64,000 bases of DNA from Shouchella sp047238345 (GTDB lineage Bacteria > Bacillota > Bacilli > Bacillales > Bacillaceae_D). The notes below the pieces were generated by a model. It searched no databases, was not told the DNA's origin, and was given only the letters and a program-made list of their open reading frames with translations. Both the position numbers and the translations under genes were made by a program. Below, in pieces: positions 8,086 to 15,457 of the stretch (positions within the stretch are counted from its first letter, which is position 1; the number at the start of each line of letters is the position of its first letter). The DNA is taken from NCBI RefSeq assembly GCF_047238345.1, contig NZ_JBDFMQ010000001.1:372001-436000 (forward strand), read 5' to 3'.

Positions 8086-9063
8086 TTATAGTCTTACAAT
8101 TGTTCGACCTGTTACATTTCCTTCAACAACATGGGTGAGCACATCGTCGAGTTCCTCAAGTGTAACCTCGTGAACCGCTTCTTCAGAGAAAGAAGGTTTT
8201 AAATCACTAGCTAATCGTTCCCAAGCGTTGGTACGTTCTTCCATGGAGCAAGTGACTGAGTCGATGCCAAGCCAATTAATACCACGACCGATAAAAGGCA
8301 TGACCGTCGTTTCCACTTCAATACCGCCTGTAAGTCCGCTTGAAGCAATTGATCCACCTCGTTTGAGTGTCGTTAGAAGGTAAGACGTCGTTTTTCCGCC
8401 AACAGCATCAATTGCTGCAGCCCATTCTCCTTGTCGGATAGGGGCTTTTTCCTCTTCTTCTAGTTCTTCTCTGCTAACAATTTCTGACGCACCAAGCTGT
8501 TTTAGCCAGTCATGTGCTTCAATTTTGTTTGTACCAGCAACAACATGGTAGCCGAGCTTGGCTAACATTTCTACGGATAGACTTCCGACGCCACCAGTCG
8601 CACCTGGAACAACAACTTTTCCGTGGTCTGGGTGCAGGCCATTTTGTTCAAGTTTATTAATCGATAAAGCTGCTGTTAAGCCAGCTGTTCCTAGAATCAT
8701 AGCCTCTCGGAGAGTTAGCCCTTCTGGAAGCGGAACAATCCAGTTGGCAGGGATTCGGGCATATTCTGCATATCCACCATGATGACCGGTTCCGATTTTA
8801 TAACTCGTTGCAATGACTTCTTGTCCCTCTGTAAAGCGGCTATCTTTTGACTCAACAACCGTACCTGCTAAATCAATTCCAGGAATGAGTGGAGAGTTTT
8901 CCGCAAGATTGCCTTGTTTCACAACCATTGCGTCTTTGTAATTTACACTTGAATACGCAACGTCAATCAGAACGTCACCTTCAATCAATTCTTCTAAATC
9001 CCACTGCTCAACATGGCCTTCAAGCATATCTTCTTTGCGTAGGACAAACGCATTAAATGTCAT
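8086..9063 (-). CDS. YhdH/YhfP (AcuI-like) zinc-free medium-chain reductase
   Basis: A 325-residue MDR-superfamily oxidoreductase of the quinone reductase/acrylyl-CoA reductase group. The N-terminal GroES-like part reads NYKDAMVVKQGN and PGIDLAGTV. The Rossmann part has GATGGVGSLSVEMLAKLGY for NADPH binding. No structural zinc cysteines are seen, as expected for this group. The start is ATG 9061-9063, eight bases after AGGAGG; the in-frame ATG upstream overlaps that ribosome site and is rejected. Likely role: NADPH-dependent reduction of acrylyl-CoA or other alpha,beta-unsaturated substrates. The substrate is unproven. Confidence 0.85.
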   Translation of the reverse strand: MTFNAFVLRKEDMLEGHVEQWDLEELIEGDVLIDVAYSSVNYKDAMVVKQGNLAENSPLIPGIDLAGTVVESKDSRFTEGQEVIATSYKIGTGHHGGYAEYARIPANWIVPLPEGLTLREAMILGTAGLTAALSINKLEQNGLHPDHGKVVVPGATGGVGSLSVEMLAKLGYHVVAGTNKIEAHDWLKQLGASEIVSREELEEEEKAPIRQGEWAAAIDAVGGKTTSYLLTTLKRGGSIASSGLTGGIEVETTVMPFIGRGINWLGIDSVTCSMEERTNAWERLASDLKPSFSEEAVHEVTLEELDDVLTHVVEGNVTGRTIVRL

Positions 9064-9250
9064 AGTGATCTCCTCCTGATTCATTGTAATCCTATGGTAG
9101 AAGGCACTGGGTTAGGAAGTCAATGAACTTGCTTACGTCATGCTTTTTCGTTAAGATTTCTGTAAACAATGGAGGGCAAACATAAATATTGTTCAATGAA
9201 GAACGAAAGCCCCCTAACATATACAATCATCATTTTTTTGGAGGTGTACC

Positions 9251-9988
9251 ATGAGACAAAACAAATACGATGATCAATCTTTTTATGAAGCCTATAGTCA
9301 GATGCCCCGTTCTTTAGAAGGGCTTGAAGGTGCTGGAGAATGGCATACGTTAAAAGAATTAGTGCCTAATCTCAAAGGCAAGCATTTATTAGATTTAGGG
9401 TGCGGGTTCGGCTGGCATTCTCGCTATTTTAATGAACAAGGGGCAGAGCATGTTATTGGAATTGACCTTTCAGCGAACATGATTCAACAAGCACGACAGA
9501 TGACGTCTGCGAAAGAGATCGAGTATGTGCAAGGAGCGATTGAAGATATTTCGTTCAAACCAGACGCCTTTGATTTTATCTTTAGTTCGCTCGCCCTTCA
9601 TTACGTGGAAGATTATAAGGGGTTTATTTCGAACGTGAAAAATCTTCTTGTTTCTGGTGGCGAATTACTCTTTTCTGTGGAACATCCGGTATTTACAGCG
9701 AGAGCAGAACAAGACTGGTTTTATGATGCGAATGGGCAAATACAACATTGGCCGTTGGATCATTATCAAGAGGAGAGTATACGTTCAACCACATTTTTAA
9801 CAGAGAATGTCGTAAAGTACCACCGCACCCTTTCAACTTATTTAAATGAATTATTGTTTGCTGGCTTCGTGATTGAAAGAGTAGAAGAACCAAAACCAGA
9901 TCCGAAACTAATGGAACAGAATCCTGCCTATAAGGATGAGCTTCGAAGACCAATGTTCCTCATCATTAAAGCGCGTTTAGCAAACTAG
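9251..9988 (+). CDS. Class I SAM-dependent methyltransferase
   Basis: A 245-residue methyltransferase. SAM motif I is DLGCGFGWHSRYF (about residues 48-60), followed by VIGIDLSANMIQQARQ and the post-II motif FDFIFSSLALHYVED. This is the UbiE/Methyltransf_11 pattern. The ATG follows a strong ttggaggtgtacc ribosome site. It is a single gene with its own terminator. The C-terminal part (residues 150-245) is more variable and sets the unknown substrate. Related proteins are annotated only as generic methyltransferases. Confidence 0.85.
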   Translation: MRQNKYDDQSFYEAYSQMPRSLEGLEGAGEWHTLKELVPNLKGKHLLDLGCGFGWHSRYFNEQGAEHVIGIDLSANMIQQARQMTSAKEIEYVQGAIEDISFKPDAFDFIFSSLALHYVEDYKGFISNVKNLLVSGGELLFSVEHPVFTARAEQDWFYDANGQIQHWPLDHYQEESIRSTTFLTENVVKYHRTLSTYLNELLFAGFVIERVEEPKPDPKLMEQNPAYKDELRRPMFLIIKARLAN

Positions 9989-9995
9989 ATAAGTG

Positions 9996-10040
9996 AATTC
10001 AAGGAAGAGTACAAGTAGCGACTCTTCCTTGAATTTTTAT
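9996..10040 (+). terminator. Terminator after the methyltransferase gene
   Basis: A 15-bp perfect stem AATTCAAGGAAGAGT / ACTCTTCCTTGAATT (9996-10010 with 10021-10035) with a 10-base loop and T tract. It also separates the convergent SMR genes. Confidence 0.92.
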
Positions 10041-10351
10041 GATACAGCTTTAAGACCTGTTACGCCTGCAACGATAATGATTAAGCTGATGATTCGAACC
10101 GTGCTTTTGGATTCGCCGAAAAAGATCATATTAATTAAAACGGCCGCCGCAGTACCAATACCAATCCAGACAGCGTAAGCAACACTTACTTGCAAGTATA
10201 GAAAAGACAAATATAAGAACACGAATGCAAGACCAAAACCACCAAAGAAGAGTAACGCGTTTTTTACAGACTTGCTTTGACTAAAGGACTTGAGCCCAAC
10301 AACACCAGCAATTTCAAAACCAGCCGCAAGAAATACGAAAAACCAACCCAT
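10037..10351 (-). CDS. SMR-family efflux protein, subunit 2
   Basis: A 104-residue small multidrug resistance protein with four membrane helices. Glu13 in helix 1 (FLAAGFEIAGVVGLK) is the conserved proton/substrate carboxylate, and SVAYAVWIGIGTAAAVLINM is the helix 2/3 signature. It resembles YkkD/YvdR-type partners, which act as heterodimers. Its ATG overlaps the stop of the upstream SMR gene by one base. Paired SMR proteins export cationic compounds; several such pairs are now known to export guanidinium-type metabolites, but no guanidine riboswitch is seen here. Confidence 0.88.
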   Translation of the reverse strand: MGWFFVFLAAGFEIAGVVGLKSFSQSKSVKNALLFFGGFGLAFVFLYLSFLYLQVSVAYAVWIGIGTAAAVLINMIFFGESKSTVRIISLIIIVAGVTGLKAVS

Positions 10352-10692
10352 TATGAAGCCACCTCCTCTTGTTTCGCCCCGTCATCGGAAAGCTTTAATA
10401 AGATAACGCCGAAAACAAGCATTCCCATGAAAAATCCTTTCGCCAAACTAAAGGTTCCTTCGAATATATAAATATCCATTAATGCTGTTCCGACTGTACC
10501 CGCTGCAGCGAAAATCGCATACACCGTTCCAGTAGGTAGCGTTTCACACGCCTTAGCCAAAAAGTAAAAATCAATAATAATAATGATGATAACGATCACC
10601 CAATGCCACCAAGTAGAAGCGACATTAAACCCGAATACCCAAAACAGTTCAAATAAACATGTTAGGACGACAAAAATCCACCCTTTATTCAT
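10351..10692 (-). CDS. SMR-family efflux protein, subunit 1
   Basis: A 113-residue SMR protein, the likely heterodimer partner of the next gene. Glu15 (LTCLFELFWVFGFNVA) is the conserved helix-1 carboxylate, and CETLPTGTVYAIFAAAGTVG is the loop/helix-3 signature, closest in style to YkkC. The tail is charged (SDDGAKQEEVAS). The ribosome site ataggaga lies nine bases before the ATG. The operator-like palindrome at 10719-10735 lies just upstream, pointing to control by the adjacent TetR protein. Confidence 0.88.
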   Translation of the reverse strand: MNKGWIFVVLTCLFELFWVFGFNVASTWWHWVIVIIIIIIDFYFLAKACETLPTGTVYAIFAAAGTVGTALMDIYIFEGTFSLAKGFFMGMLVFGVILLKLSDDGAKQEEVAS

Positions 10693-10718
10693 TTGTATCT
10701 TCTCCTATACGTTTAATG

Positions 10719-10735
10719 AATGACATTCAGTCATT
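10719..10735. promoter_or_regulatory. Operator-like palindrome upstream of the SMR genes
   Basis: AATGAC-ATTCA-GTCATT is an inverted repeat with 6-bp arms and a 5-base centre. The same arms and spacing recur at 11352-11368 at the promoter of the TetR gene. This shared design supports a binding site of that regulator. Confidence 0.7.
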
Positions 10736-10744
10736 TTGGTGCCT

Positions 10745-10774
10745 AAAGAAAAGCAAGTGATCTTACTCACTTGC
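10745..10774 (-). terminator. Terminator of the TetR gene
   Basis: Minus strand: GCAAGTGA / TCACTTGC (8-bp perfect stem, 6-base loop) followed by TTTTC. The TetR stop codon lies in the loop. It may reduce read-through into the SMR genes. Confidence 0.75.
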
Positions 10775-11335
10775 TGCAAGAGCATGAGACAGAAAGTGAA
10801 TCAACTCTTGTTTGTGTTCCTTTGCCCGTGCATGCTCCTCTTGGTTATATAAATAAAGCTGTTCGGCAGTGGATTCAATGGAACCAATCATAATTCGAGC
10901 CGTATAATCAGCTTGTAGTGTGTGGCGAACAGATCCAGCTTGCTTTGCCGTTTCGAGTCGCTCTGAAAGCCAATCATATAAAGGGGCATAGATGGTCTCC
11001 CATTGTTGTAAATGTTCCGACTGGGTTAACCCGGAATAGATTAATACAGCGAGTTTTTTATGCTCATCGGTTGTTCGAAAAACGGTATCAACTAGTTGGT
11101 TTAATTGCTGTTTAAACGATGATGCCGTCACATGCTTATTTAATTCGACCATGAGATGCTCTACAAATACAGATGCAATATCGGGCATAACAGAAAGTTT
11201 TGACGGGAAGTACAAGTAAAACGTCCCTTGAGCAATATTTGCACGCTTAACAATATCTGATATGGTTGTTTTTTCCACACCTTTTTCACTAAATGCTTCA
11301 ATAGCAGCAGTAATAATTCTCTCTCGCTTCTCCAA
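10763..11335 (-). CDS. TetR-family repressor of the SMR pair
   Basis: A 190-residue TetR-type repressor. The N-terminal helix-turn-helix reads AIEAFSEKGVEKTTISDIVK, then GTFYLYFPSK; the C-terminal ligand domain is variable. I prefer the TTG start at 11333-11335 (MEKRERIITAAIEAF, with AAGGA about 10 bases upstream) over the ATG at 11371. A good promoter (TTGACT, 17 bases, TAAAAT at 11372-11377) abuts that ATG, so transcription would begin inside it. The palindrome 11352-11368 covers the transcription start, implying autorepression. Confidence 0.85.
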   Translation of the reverse strand: MEKRERIITAAIEAFSEKGVEKTTISDIVKRANIAQGTFYLYFPSKLSVMPDIASVFVEHLMVELNKHVTASSFKQQLNQLVDTVFRTTDEHKKLAVLIYSGLTQSEHLQQWETIYAPLYDWLSERLETAKQAGSVRHTLQADYTARIMIGSIESTAEQLYLYNQEEHARAKEHKQELIHFLSHALAASE

Positions 11336-11351
11336 TTCACACACATCCTTA

Positions 11352-11368
11352 AATGACTGACTGTCATT
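11352..11368. promoter_or_regulatory. Operator-like palindrome at the TetR promoter
   Basis: AATGAC-TGACT-GTCATT has the same arms and 5-base centre as the site at 10719-10735. It lies immediately downstream of the -10 hexamer of the TetR gene. Confidence 0.75.
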
Positions 11369-11371
11369 CAT

Positions 11372-11400
11372 ATTTTAGCTGCTTGGAAGAAAAAAGTCAA
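11372..11400 (-). promoter_or_regulatory. Promoter of the TetR/SMR unit
   Basis: Minus strand TTGACT (11395-11400), 17-base spacer, TAAAAT (11372-11377), followed at once by the operator palindrome. Confidence 0.7.
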
Positions 11401-11477
11401 TTCTCCTTAAAAATTCATGTGTTAATGCTAAAAAGATCGGGAAATAAACAAATAAGAATGATTTGGAGGGAAATGAA

Positions 11478-11690
11478 TTGTCACATAAAATAAAAGTATT
11501 TGTTACTGGGCGTGAAACCCCAATTGTACAGGAAACAAGGGTTGAAGAAAGTGGGAAAAAAGTATCTCGTTCCATTGATGAAGCACTTGCAAATAATTGC
11601 TTTGTTTCATTTGGAACAACAGATGATCATGAAATTCTCGTTCGTTCATCGAATGTGACACATGTTGAAATTGAAAAAGAGGACGATTGA
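11478..11690 (+). CDS. Small hypothetical protein
   Basis: A 70-residue soluble protein with no family I recognise. It begins MSHKIKVFVTGRETPIVQET and ends VTHVEIEKEDD, looking like a small beta-rich fold. The TTG start at 11478 follows GGAGG with a 7-8 base gap; the upstream in-frame TTG overlaps that ribosome site and is rejected. It has its own terminator and points away from the TetR gene. No signal peptide or membrane segment is seen. Confidence 0.7.
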   Translation: MSHKIKVFVTGRETPIVQETRVEESGKKVSRSIDEALANNCFVSFGTTDDHEILVRSSNVTHVEIEKEDD

Positions 11691-11698
11691 TGCAAGCA

Positions 11699-11735
11699 AA
11701 CTTGTTAAGTCGCATTGACTTAGCAAGTTTTTTTG
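11699..11735 (+). terminator. Terminator after the 70-residue protein gene
   Basis: Stem AACTTGTTAAGTC / GACTTAGCAAGTT with one mismatch, 5-base loop and T7. Confidence 0.88.
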
Positions 11736-11814
11736 TTTAGAGGAGACGTAGTTGCGAGGTTTGATAATTTCAGGGAGTGGTATAAAGATCTAACACGTTG
11801 AAGGAGGAAAGCAG

Positions 11815-12192
11815 ATGTATGAGGTAACGTTGGAAGATAAAGAACACGCTATTATCGGTGTTAAGTGGGAGTCACATCTAACCCCAGAAGCCATTCATCA
11901 AGCAAATGAGGAAATTGATGAATTGTTAAAGAAGCATGAATTTACAAGGTTTCATTTAATCGTAAATATGAGAGATGTGGTTGTGTTTAAGCCGGAGACA
12001 CAAAAAGAAATCGTTGCTCATCAAGAGTGGTTGATGAGAAAAGGAATGGATCAAGCAGCAGTTGTCGTCAAAAGTAACGTAGCAAGACTTCAATTAAAAC
12101 GTACAGCTAAAGAAGCCAGCCATGATACGGAAACACATTTTACTGAGAAGGATGAGGCACTCGACTTTTTAAAACAAAAGAATATTGGATAA
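11815..12192 (+). CDS. SpoIIAA-like / STAS-SEC14-type protein
   Basis: A 125-residue cytosolic protein resembling the SpoIIAA-like family: a strand-rich N-terminus (VTLEDKEHAIIGVKWES), FHLIVNMRDVVVFKPE in the middle, and a C-terminal helix ending EKDEALDFLKQ, the pattern typical of this fold. Family members are small single-domain proteins of unclear role, sometimes binding lipid-like ligands. It lacks a recognisable phosphorylatable serine motif of true anti-anti-sigma factors. The ATG follows gaaggaggaaagcag, a strong ribosome site. Monocistronic, with its own terminator. Confidence 0.75.
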   Translation: MYEVTLEDKEHAIIGVKWESHLTPEAIHQANEEIDELLKKHEFTRFHLIVNMRDVVVFKPETQKEIVAHQEWLMRKGMDQAAVVVKSNVARLQLKRTAKEASHDTETHFTEKDEALDFLKQKNIG

Positions 12193-12198
12193 TGAATG

Positions 12199-12232
12199 AA
12201 CAGTCTCGCATACAAGCAAGACTGTTTTTTTG
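12199..12232 (+). terminator. Terminator after the SpoIIAA-like gene
   Basis: AACAGTCTCGC / GCAAGACTGTT with one mismatch and T7. Confidence 0.88.
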
Positions 12233-12422
12233 TGTACCCAATCGTGTATTTCTCATCATGATCAACGCAAAATTGCATATAGTTGTATAAAGCTTAGCTA
12301 ATAAACCGGAAAACTCGTGGAAGATTACTGAAAATATAGATTTAGACAGAATTTTATTGCTTAATAGAAGAAGAGGATTGTCGAGAATGGCTAAGGCATA
12401 ATTTGGAGTGGGTAGGGATAAG

Positions 12423-13022
12423 ATGGAACAGTTGTTGCTAGATATGATGAATTGGTTTAAAGACTTATCTTATTTGGGCATATTTATGGCACTTTCTATA
12501 GAGTTTATTCCGGCAGAGGTAGTGTTGCCGCTTGCTGGTTTCTGGGTTTCAGAAGGGGACATGTTGTTTTGGGGTGTAGTTGCGGCAGGTTCTGTAGGAG
12601 GTGTTGTCGGGCCGCTAACGCTTTACTGTGTCGGACGATTTGGTGGTAGACCATTACTTTTAAAGTACGGAAAATACATCTTTATGAGCAAAGATAATTT
12701 AGAAAAGGCAGACCGTTTTTTTGAATCACACGGCGCATTTGTTGCGTTTACCGCACGTTTCTTGCCAGGCGTTCGAACCTTAATTTCTGTGCCTTGTGGG
12801 ATGGCGAAAATGAATCCATGGATTTTCTCACTCTATACGTTTCTCGCAATGGCTCCTATTACGTTTTTCTATGTTTATTTTGGTGTTCAACTCGGTGAAA
12901 ATTGGACAGAAGTAAAAGGAGTGGTAAGTCAGTATTTGCTTCCGTTTGGCATCGGTTTAGTGATCATCTTTAGTATCTATTTACTTATGAAACATAAGAA
13001 GGCAAACCAGCACATGGGGTAA
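12423..13022 (+). CDS. DedA-family membrane protein
   Basis: A 199-residue DedA/VTT-superfamily integral membrane protein; family members help flip phospholipids or undecaprenyl-phosphate and maintain envelope homeostasis. The signature F.ARFLPGVRTLISVPCGMAKM is present (residues about 118-138), and the re-entrant loop region carries EFIPAEVVLPLAG. Four to five hydrophobic stretches follow, with a lysine-rich C-terminus. ATG 12423 is preferred to an upstream GTG, though its ribosome site is modest. It ends in a terminator that overlaps the stop codon. Confidence 0.88.
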   Translation: MEQLLLDMMNWFKDLSYLGIFMALSIEFIPAEVVLPLAGFWVSEGDMLFWGVVAAGSVGGVVGPLTLYCVGRFGGRPLLLKYGKYIFMSKDNLEKADRFFESHGAFVAFTARFLPGVRTLISVPCGMAKMNPWIFSLYTFLAMAPITFFYVYFGVQLGENWTEVKGVVSQYLLPFGIGLVIIFSIYLLMKHKKANQHMG

Positions 13023-13036
13023 TGTGCTGGTTTTTG
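13007..13036 (+). terminator. Terminator overlapping the end of the DedA gene
   Basis: CCAGCACAT / ATGTGCTGG perfect stem, 6-base loop, T5. Confidence 0.9.
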
Positions 13037-13098
13037 TGTATGAAAATAAGAAACTCCGTAAATACTAAAAAGAAAAGCAGAATCGGAGGCGAGGCTGG

Positions 13099-13455
13099 AT
13101 GTTAATTGATGTTGGTAGATTTGATGATAGAAAAGAAAACCCGATCAATCGATTGCAAGGGAATTTCGAGTCATTTGATCTATATTTTGTCCAACCTGTA
13201 AAAAGAAAAGGGGGATGGCTATTGCATCTAGAAAGCGAAATGGAAGAAGCGAAGCACGTTTCATTGTATGAAGGTATAAGCCACTATTATATTGGAGCTT
13301 TCCCCCACGATGAAACCGAAGCAGAGCGTAAAAGTCGAAAAGAAGAGCTGCTTTCTATTATTAGTATGCGAGAAGCCATTGCCAGTACTGGCGGCGTAGT
13401 AAATCTCATGTGCTCCACATTACCACAGTGGAAAAAGATTGGTATGAACGCATAG
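13099..13455 (+). CDS. Hypothetical protein
   Basis: A 118-residue soluble protein that I do not recognise. It starts MLIDVGRFDDRKENPINR, has a strand-like segment FDLYFVQPVKRKGGWLLHLE, then an acidic, charged helix (DETEAERKSRKEELLSII) and ends GVVNLMCSTLPQWKKIGMNA. A good ribosome site (cggaggcgagg) precedes the ATG and a terminator follows, so it is a genuine single-gene unit. There are no membrane segments or known catalytic motifs. Confidence 0.65.
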   Translation: MLIDVGRFDDRKENPINRLQGNFESFDLYFVQPVKRKGGWLLHLESEMEEAKHVSLYEGISHYYIGAFPHDETEAERKSRKEELLSIISMREAIASTGGVVNLMCSTLPQWKKIGMNA

Positions 13456-13467
13456 CAATACAATGAT

Positions 13468-13497
13468 AAAAAGCTTCCGTATAGGGAGCTTTTTTGT
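13468..13497 (+). terminator. Terminator after the 118-residue protein gene
   Basis: AAAAAGCTTCC / GGGAGCTTTTT stem with one wobble pair, then T tract. Confidence 0.85.
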
Positions 13498-13547
13498 GTG
13501 TAAGCGATGTAGCGTGAGGGTACGTATATGTGTAATAGGAGGGAAAA

Positions 13548-14084
13548 ATGATTGTAATGGAGTATCCACGTCCTTTGTTTTATGCTTCGACGGGTTCAAG
13601 AGAGGTAAAAAAGGCAGGTAATGTTATCGCCAAAAAGTATCGCTGGTTTCCTCAAACGCAAGACGCCGCCACTTCAAGACCTCGTGTAGCAACGAGTAAT
13701 GTGTATCTCACAATAGAAGACGCAAGAGGCCACTATACGATTAGGCAGATGAAAGAAAGTTTTCGCAACGGTCAACATTGGGCAATTGAAAAGAATGGAG
13801 AATGTATCGGTGAGGTGTTTATGCCGAGGACTGTCATTCCATCTCATCACCGACTTGAAGTACGACTAACAAATCAGGATGTTGAGAAAAACGTAGATAT
13901 ACGTTTTCACAATCGTTCTAAAGCAGACATTTACTTTAATGGTGGATGGTTAGGAGAAACGTTTACGAGCGGGATGTTTTTCAATAGGAAAATTGTCATA
14001 ACTATGCTAGATGAAAGCATGATTGATCAAATTTTAGTAGCTGTGCTTGTTCATACTTATTGGTGTGCGTCGAACGTTGGCTAG
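13548..14084 (+). CDS. Hypothetical protein, possibly tubby/LURP-like fold
   Basis: A 178-residue protein of unknown function. The body reads like a series of beta strands with a long terminal hydrophobic helix (MIDQILVAVLVHTYWCA), the arrangement seen in tubby-like or LURP-one-related proteins; GGWLGETFTSGMFFNRKIVI fits that pattern. This is a fold-level impression, not a motif match. The ATG at 13548 follows GGAGGG closely; a second in-frame ATG three codons later is possible. Single gene. Confidence 0.6.
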   Translation: MIVMEYPRPLFYASTGSREVKKAGNVIAKKYRWFPQTQDAATSRPRVATSNVYLTIEDARGHYTIRQMKESFRNGQHWAIEKNGECIGEVFMPRTVIPSHHRLEVRLTNQDVEKNVDIRFHNRSKADIYFNGGWLGETFTSGMFFNRKIVITMLDESMIDQILVAVLVHTYWCASNVG

Positions 14085-14131
14085 CGATATCGCTACCTTA
14101 TAAGTAAATTCATTCCGCGCGATTGACGATG

Positions 14132-14168
14132 GAAAAACGCTGAAACGTTTTGTTTTAGCGCTTTTTTA
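14132..14168. terminator. Possible bidirectional terminator between convergent genes
   Basis: AACGCTGAAAC and GTTTTAGCGCT can pair with one mismatch, with A/T tracts on both sides. It overlaps the stop codon of the Nudix gene. Confidence 0.55.
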
Positions 14169-14589
14169 CTGCTTCGTGTTCTTTTTGCAACGTATAGGGA
14201 GCAGCAGATTGAAGCAACTTGTCGATCCCGTCTTTATAATACGGCATGCGTTCGTTTGCTGTAGCAAAATCAACCCACTCAACTTTGGAGATTTCCTCTT
14301 CATCTTGAATAGCGGGGGTACCCTTTACAATTTGTGCAGCAAACGTGAAGAATACAGCGTGATGGCCTTTTTCAGTGAAAAAGGCTTCGTTCACTGCGAC
14401 GAGGTCATCGACTGTAACGGATAAGCCCGTTTCTTCTTTTGCTTCTCGGGCAGCTGCTTCTTTTAAATGTTCGCCTTGCTCAACGGCACCGCCTGGTAGA
14501 GACCATCTTCCACTAACATTATAGACCATGAGTACTTGTTTCTTTGTTTCATCTAGAAGCAACGAATAGACTACATCAACTCGTTTCAC
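14155..14589 (-). CDS. Nudix hydrolase
   Basis: A 144-residue Nudix pyrophosphohydrolase. The Nudix box is intact: GG..EQGE at its start, then REAKEETGL, supplying the metal-binding glutamates. Such enzymes cleave nucleoside diphosphates linked to another moiety (oxidised dNTPs, ADP-ribose, sugars); the substrate is not predictable here. The GTG start at 14587-14589 is preferred because GGGAGGG lies six bases upstream, and the ATG five codons earlier overlaps that site. Gene stands alone, facing the 178-residue protein gene. Confidence 0.88.
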   Translation of the reverse strand: MKRVDVVYSLLLDETKKQVLMVYNVSGRWSLPGGAVEQGEHLKEAAAREAKEETGLSVTVDDLVAVNEAFFTEKGHHAVFFTFAAQIVKGTPAIQDEEEISKVEWVDFATANERMPYYKDGIDKLLQSAAPYTLQKEHEAVKKR

Positions 14590-14749
14590 TATAATCCCTC
14601 CCATTTATAAGCAAGGAAAAGCATACTATAAAGCAGTTAAAATAAAAAGAGGTTATTGTAAAAGTTAAAAAATACTTTTTGTTCTACATATGTTTATTTA
14701 TGTAAAAAATGGGTAACTGAAAATTAACATCTTTTATGAGGAGGTTGTT

Positions 14750-15397
14750 TTGAGAAAAGTTATTTGGATGTCTAGTGGCTTAATGGCGACAATAATGATT
14801 TCAGGATGCAGCAGTGGGTCAGTGGATGAGATAGAGACTCATTTAGCACAACTTGAAGAGGAATATGGCGTGCAATACACAGTAGAAGAAGTAGAAACTT
14901 CTGTGGATACCGATTTAACGTTTGAGGAGTTTTTAGATGTTTTGGAGGATCAAGCACATTTGATGGAAGCGATGAATCAAGAAGAAAATTGGCATGACGA
15001 AGACTATGCACCACCTTCGGGAGTAGCCGAATCTGGCACTGCTACACAATCATATACATTCGACTATGAGCCTTCTGGTCACTTTGAGCCAGGAGTTGAT
15101 TATGATAATCTAAATAAGCATATTAGTTTTGCCTATGAAACGGATGAGGATGTTGCTTTAGCAGATATGCCAAGTTTTACAGCTGTTTCAGAGCCGAACT
15201 CCTATATCGCAGGATCGATCCCTAATCTTGAATGGCAAGAACGAATTAGTGGTGCATCTATTCCGTCATCAAATGAAACCGTTGATTTGATCGCTGAAGG
15301 GACTTGGCTTCTAACGAATGAATGGGAAACCTTTGAAGTCATCCTCTCCATGGACGATGAATGGGAGATGGTATTTGAATCAAGTTATCTAAATTAA
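14750..15397 (+). CDS. Acidic lipoprotein of unknown function
   Basis: A 215-residue secreted lipoprotein. The signal peptide (MRKVIWMSSGLMATIMISGC) ends in a lipobox with Cys20 as the lipidation site. The mature protein is strongly acidic and rich in Asp/Glu, with a central Ser/Gly/Pro-rich linker (APPSGVAESGTATQSY) and a C-terminal strand region (TWLLTNEWETFEVILSMDDE). The TTG start follows GAGGAGG. No family is recognised. The acidity suits an extracellular protein of an alkaliphile or halotolerant species, which is inference. Monocistronic. Confidence 0.75.
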   Translation: MRKVIWMSSGLMATIMISGCSSGSVDEIETHLAQLEEEYGVQYTVEEVETSVDTDLTFEEFLDVLEDQAHLMEAMNQEENWHDEDYAPPSGVAESGTATQSYTFDYEPSGHFEPGVDYDNLNKHISFAYETDEDVALADMPSFTAVSEPNSYIAGSIPNLEWQERISGASIPSSNETVDLIAEGTWLLTNEWETFEVILSMDDEWEMVFESSYLN

Positions 15398-15406
15398 ATA
15401 AACAAA

Positions 15407-15437
15407 AAAGCGGCGAACTTTCAAATTCGCCGCTTTC
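15407..15437. terminator. Bidirectional terminator between the lipoprotein gene and iolR
   Basis: GCGGCGAA / TTCGCCGC perfect stem, extended by AAA/TTT. The minus strand has a long T tract, so it mainly serves iolR. Confidence 0.88.
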
Positions 15438-15457
15438 GTCATTAATTAAACGCTTGA

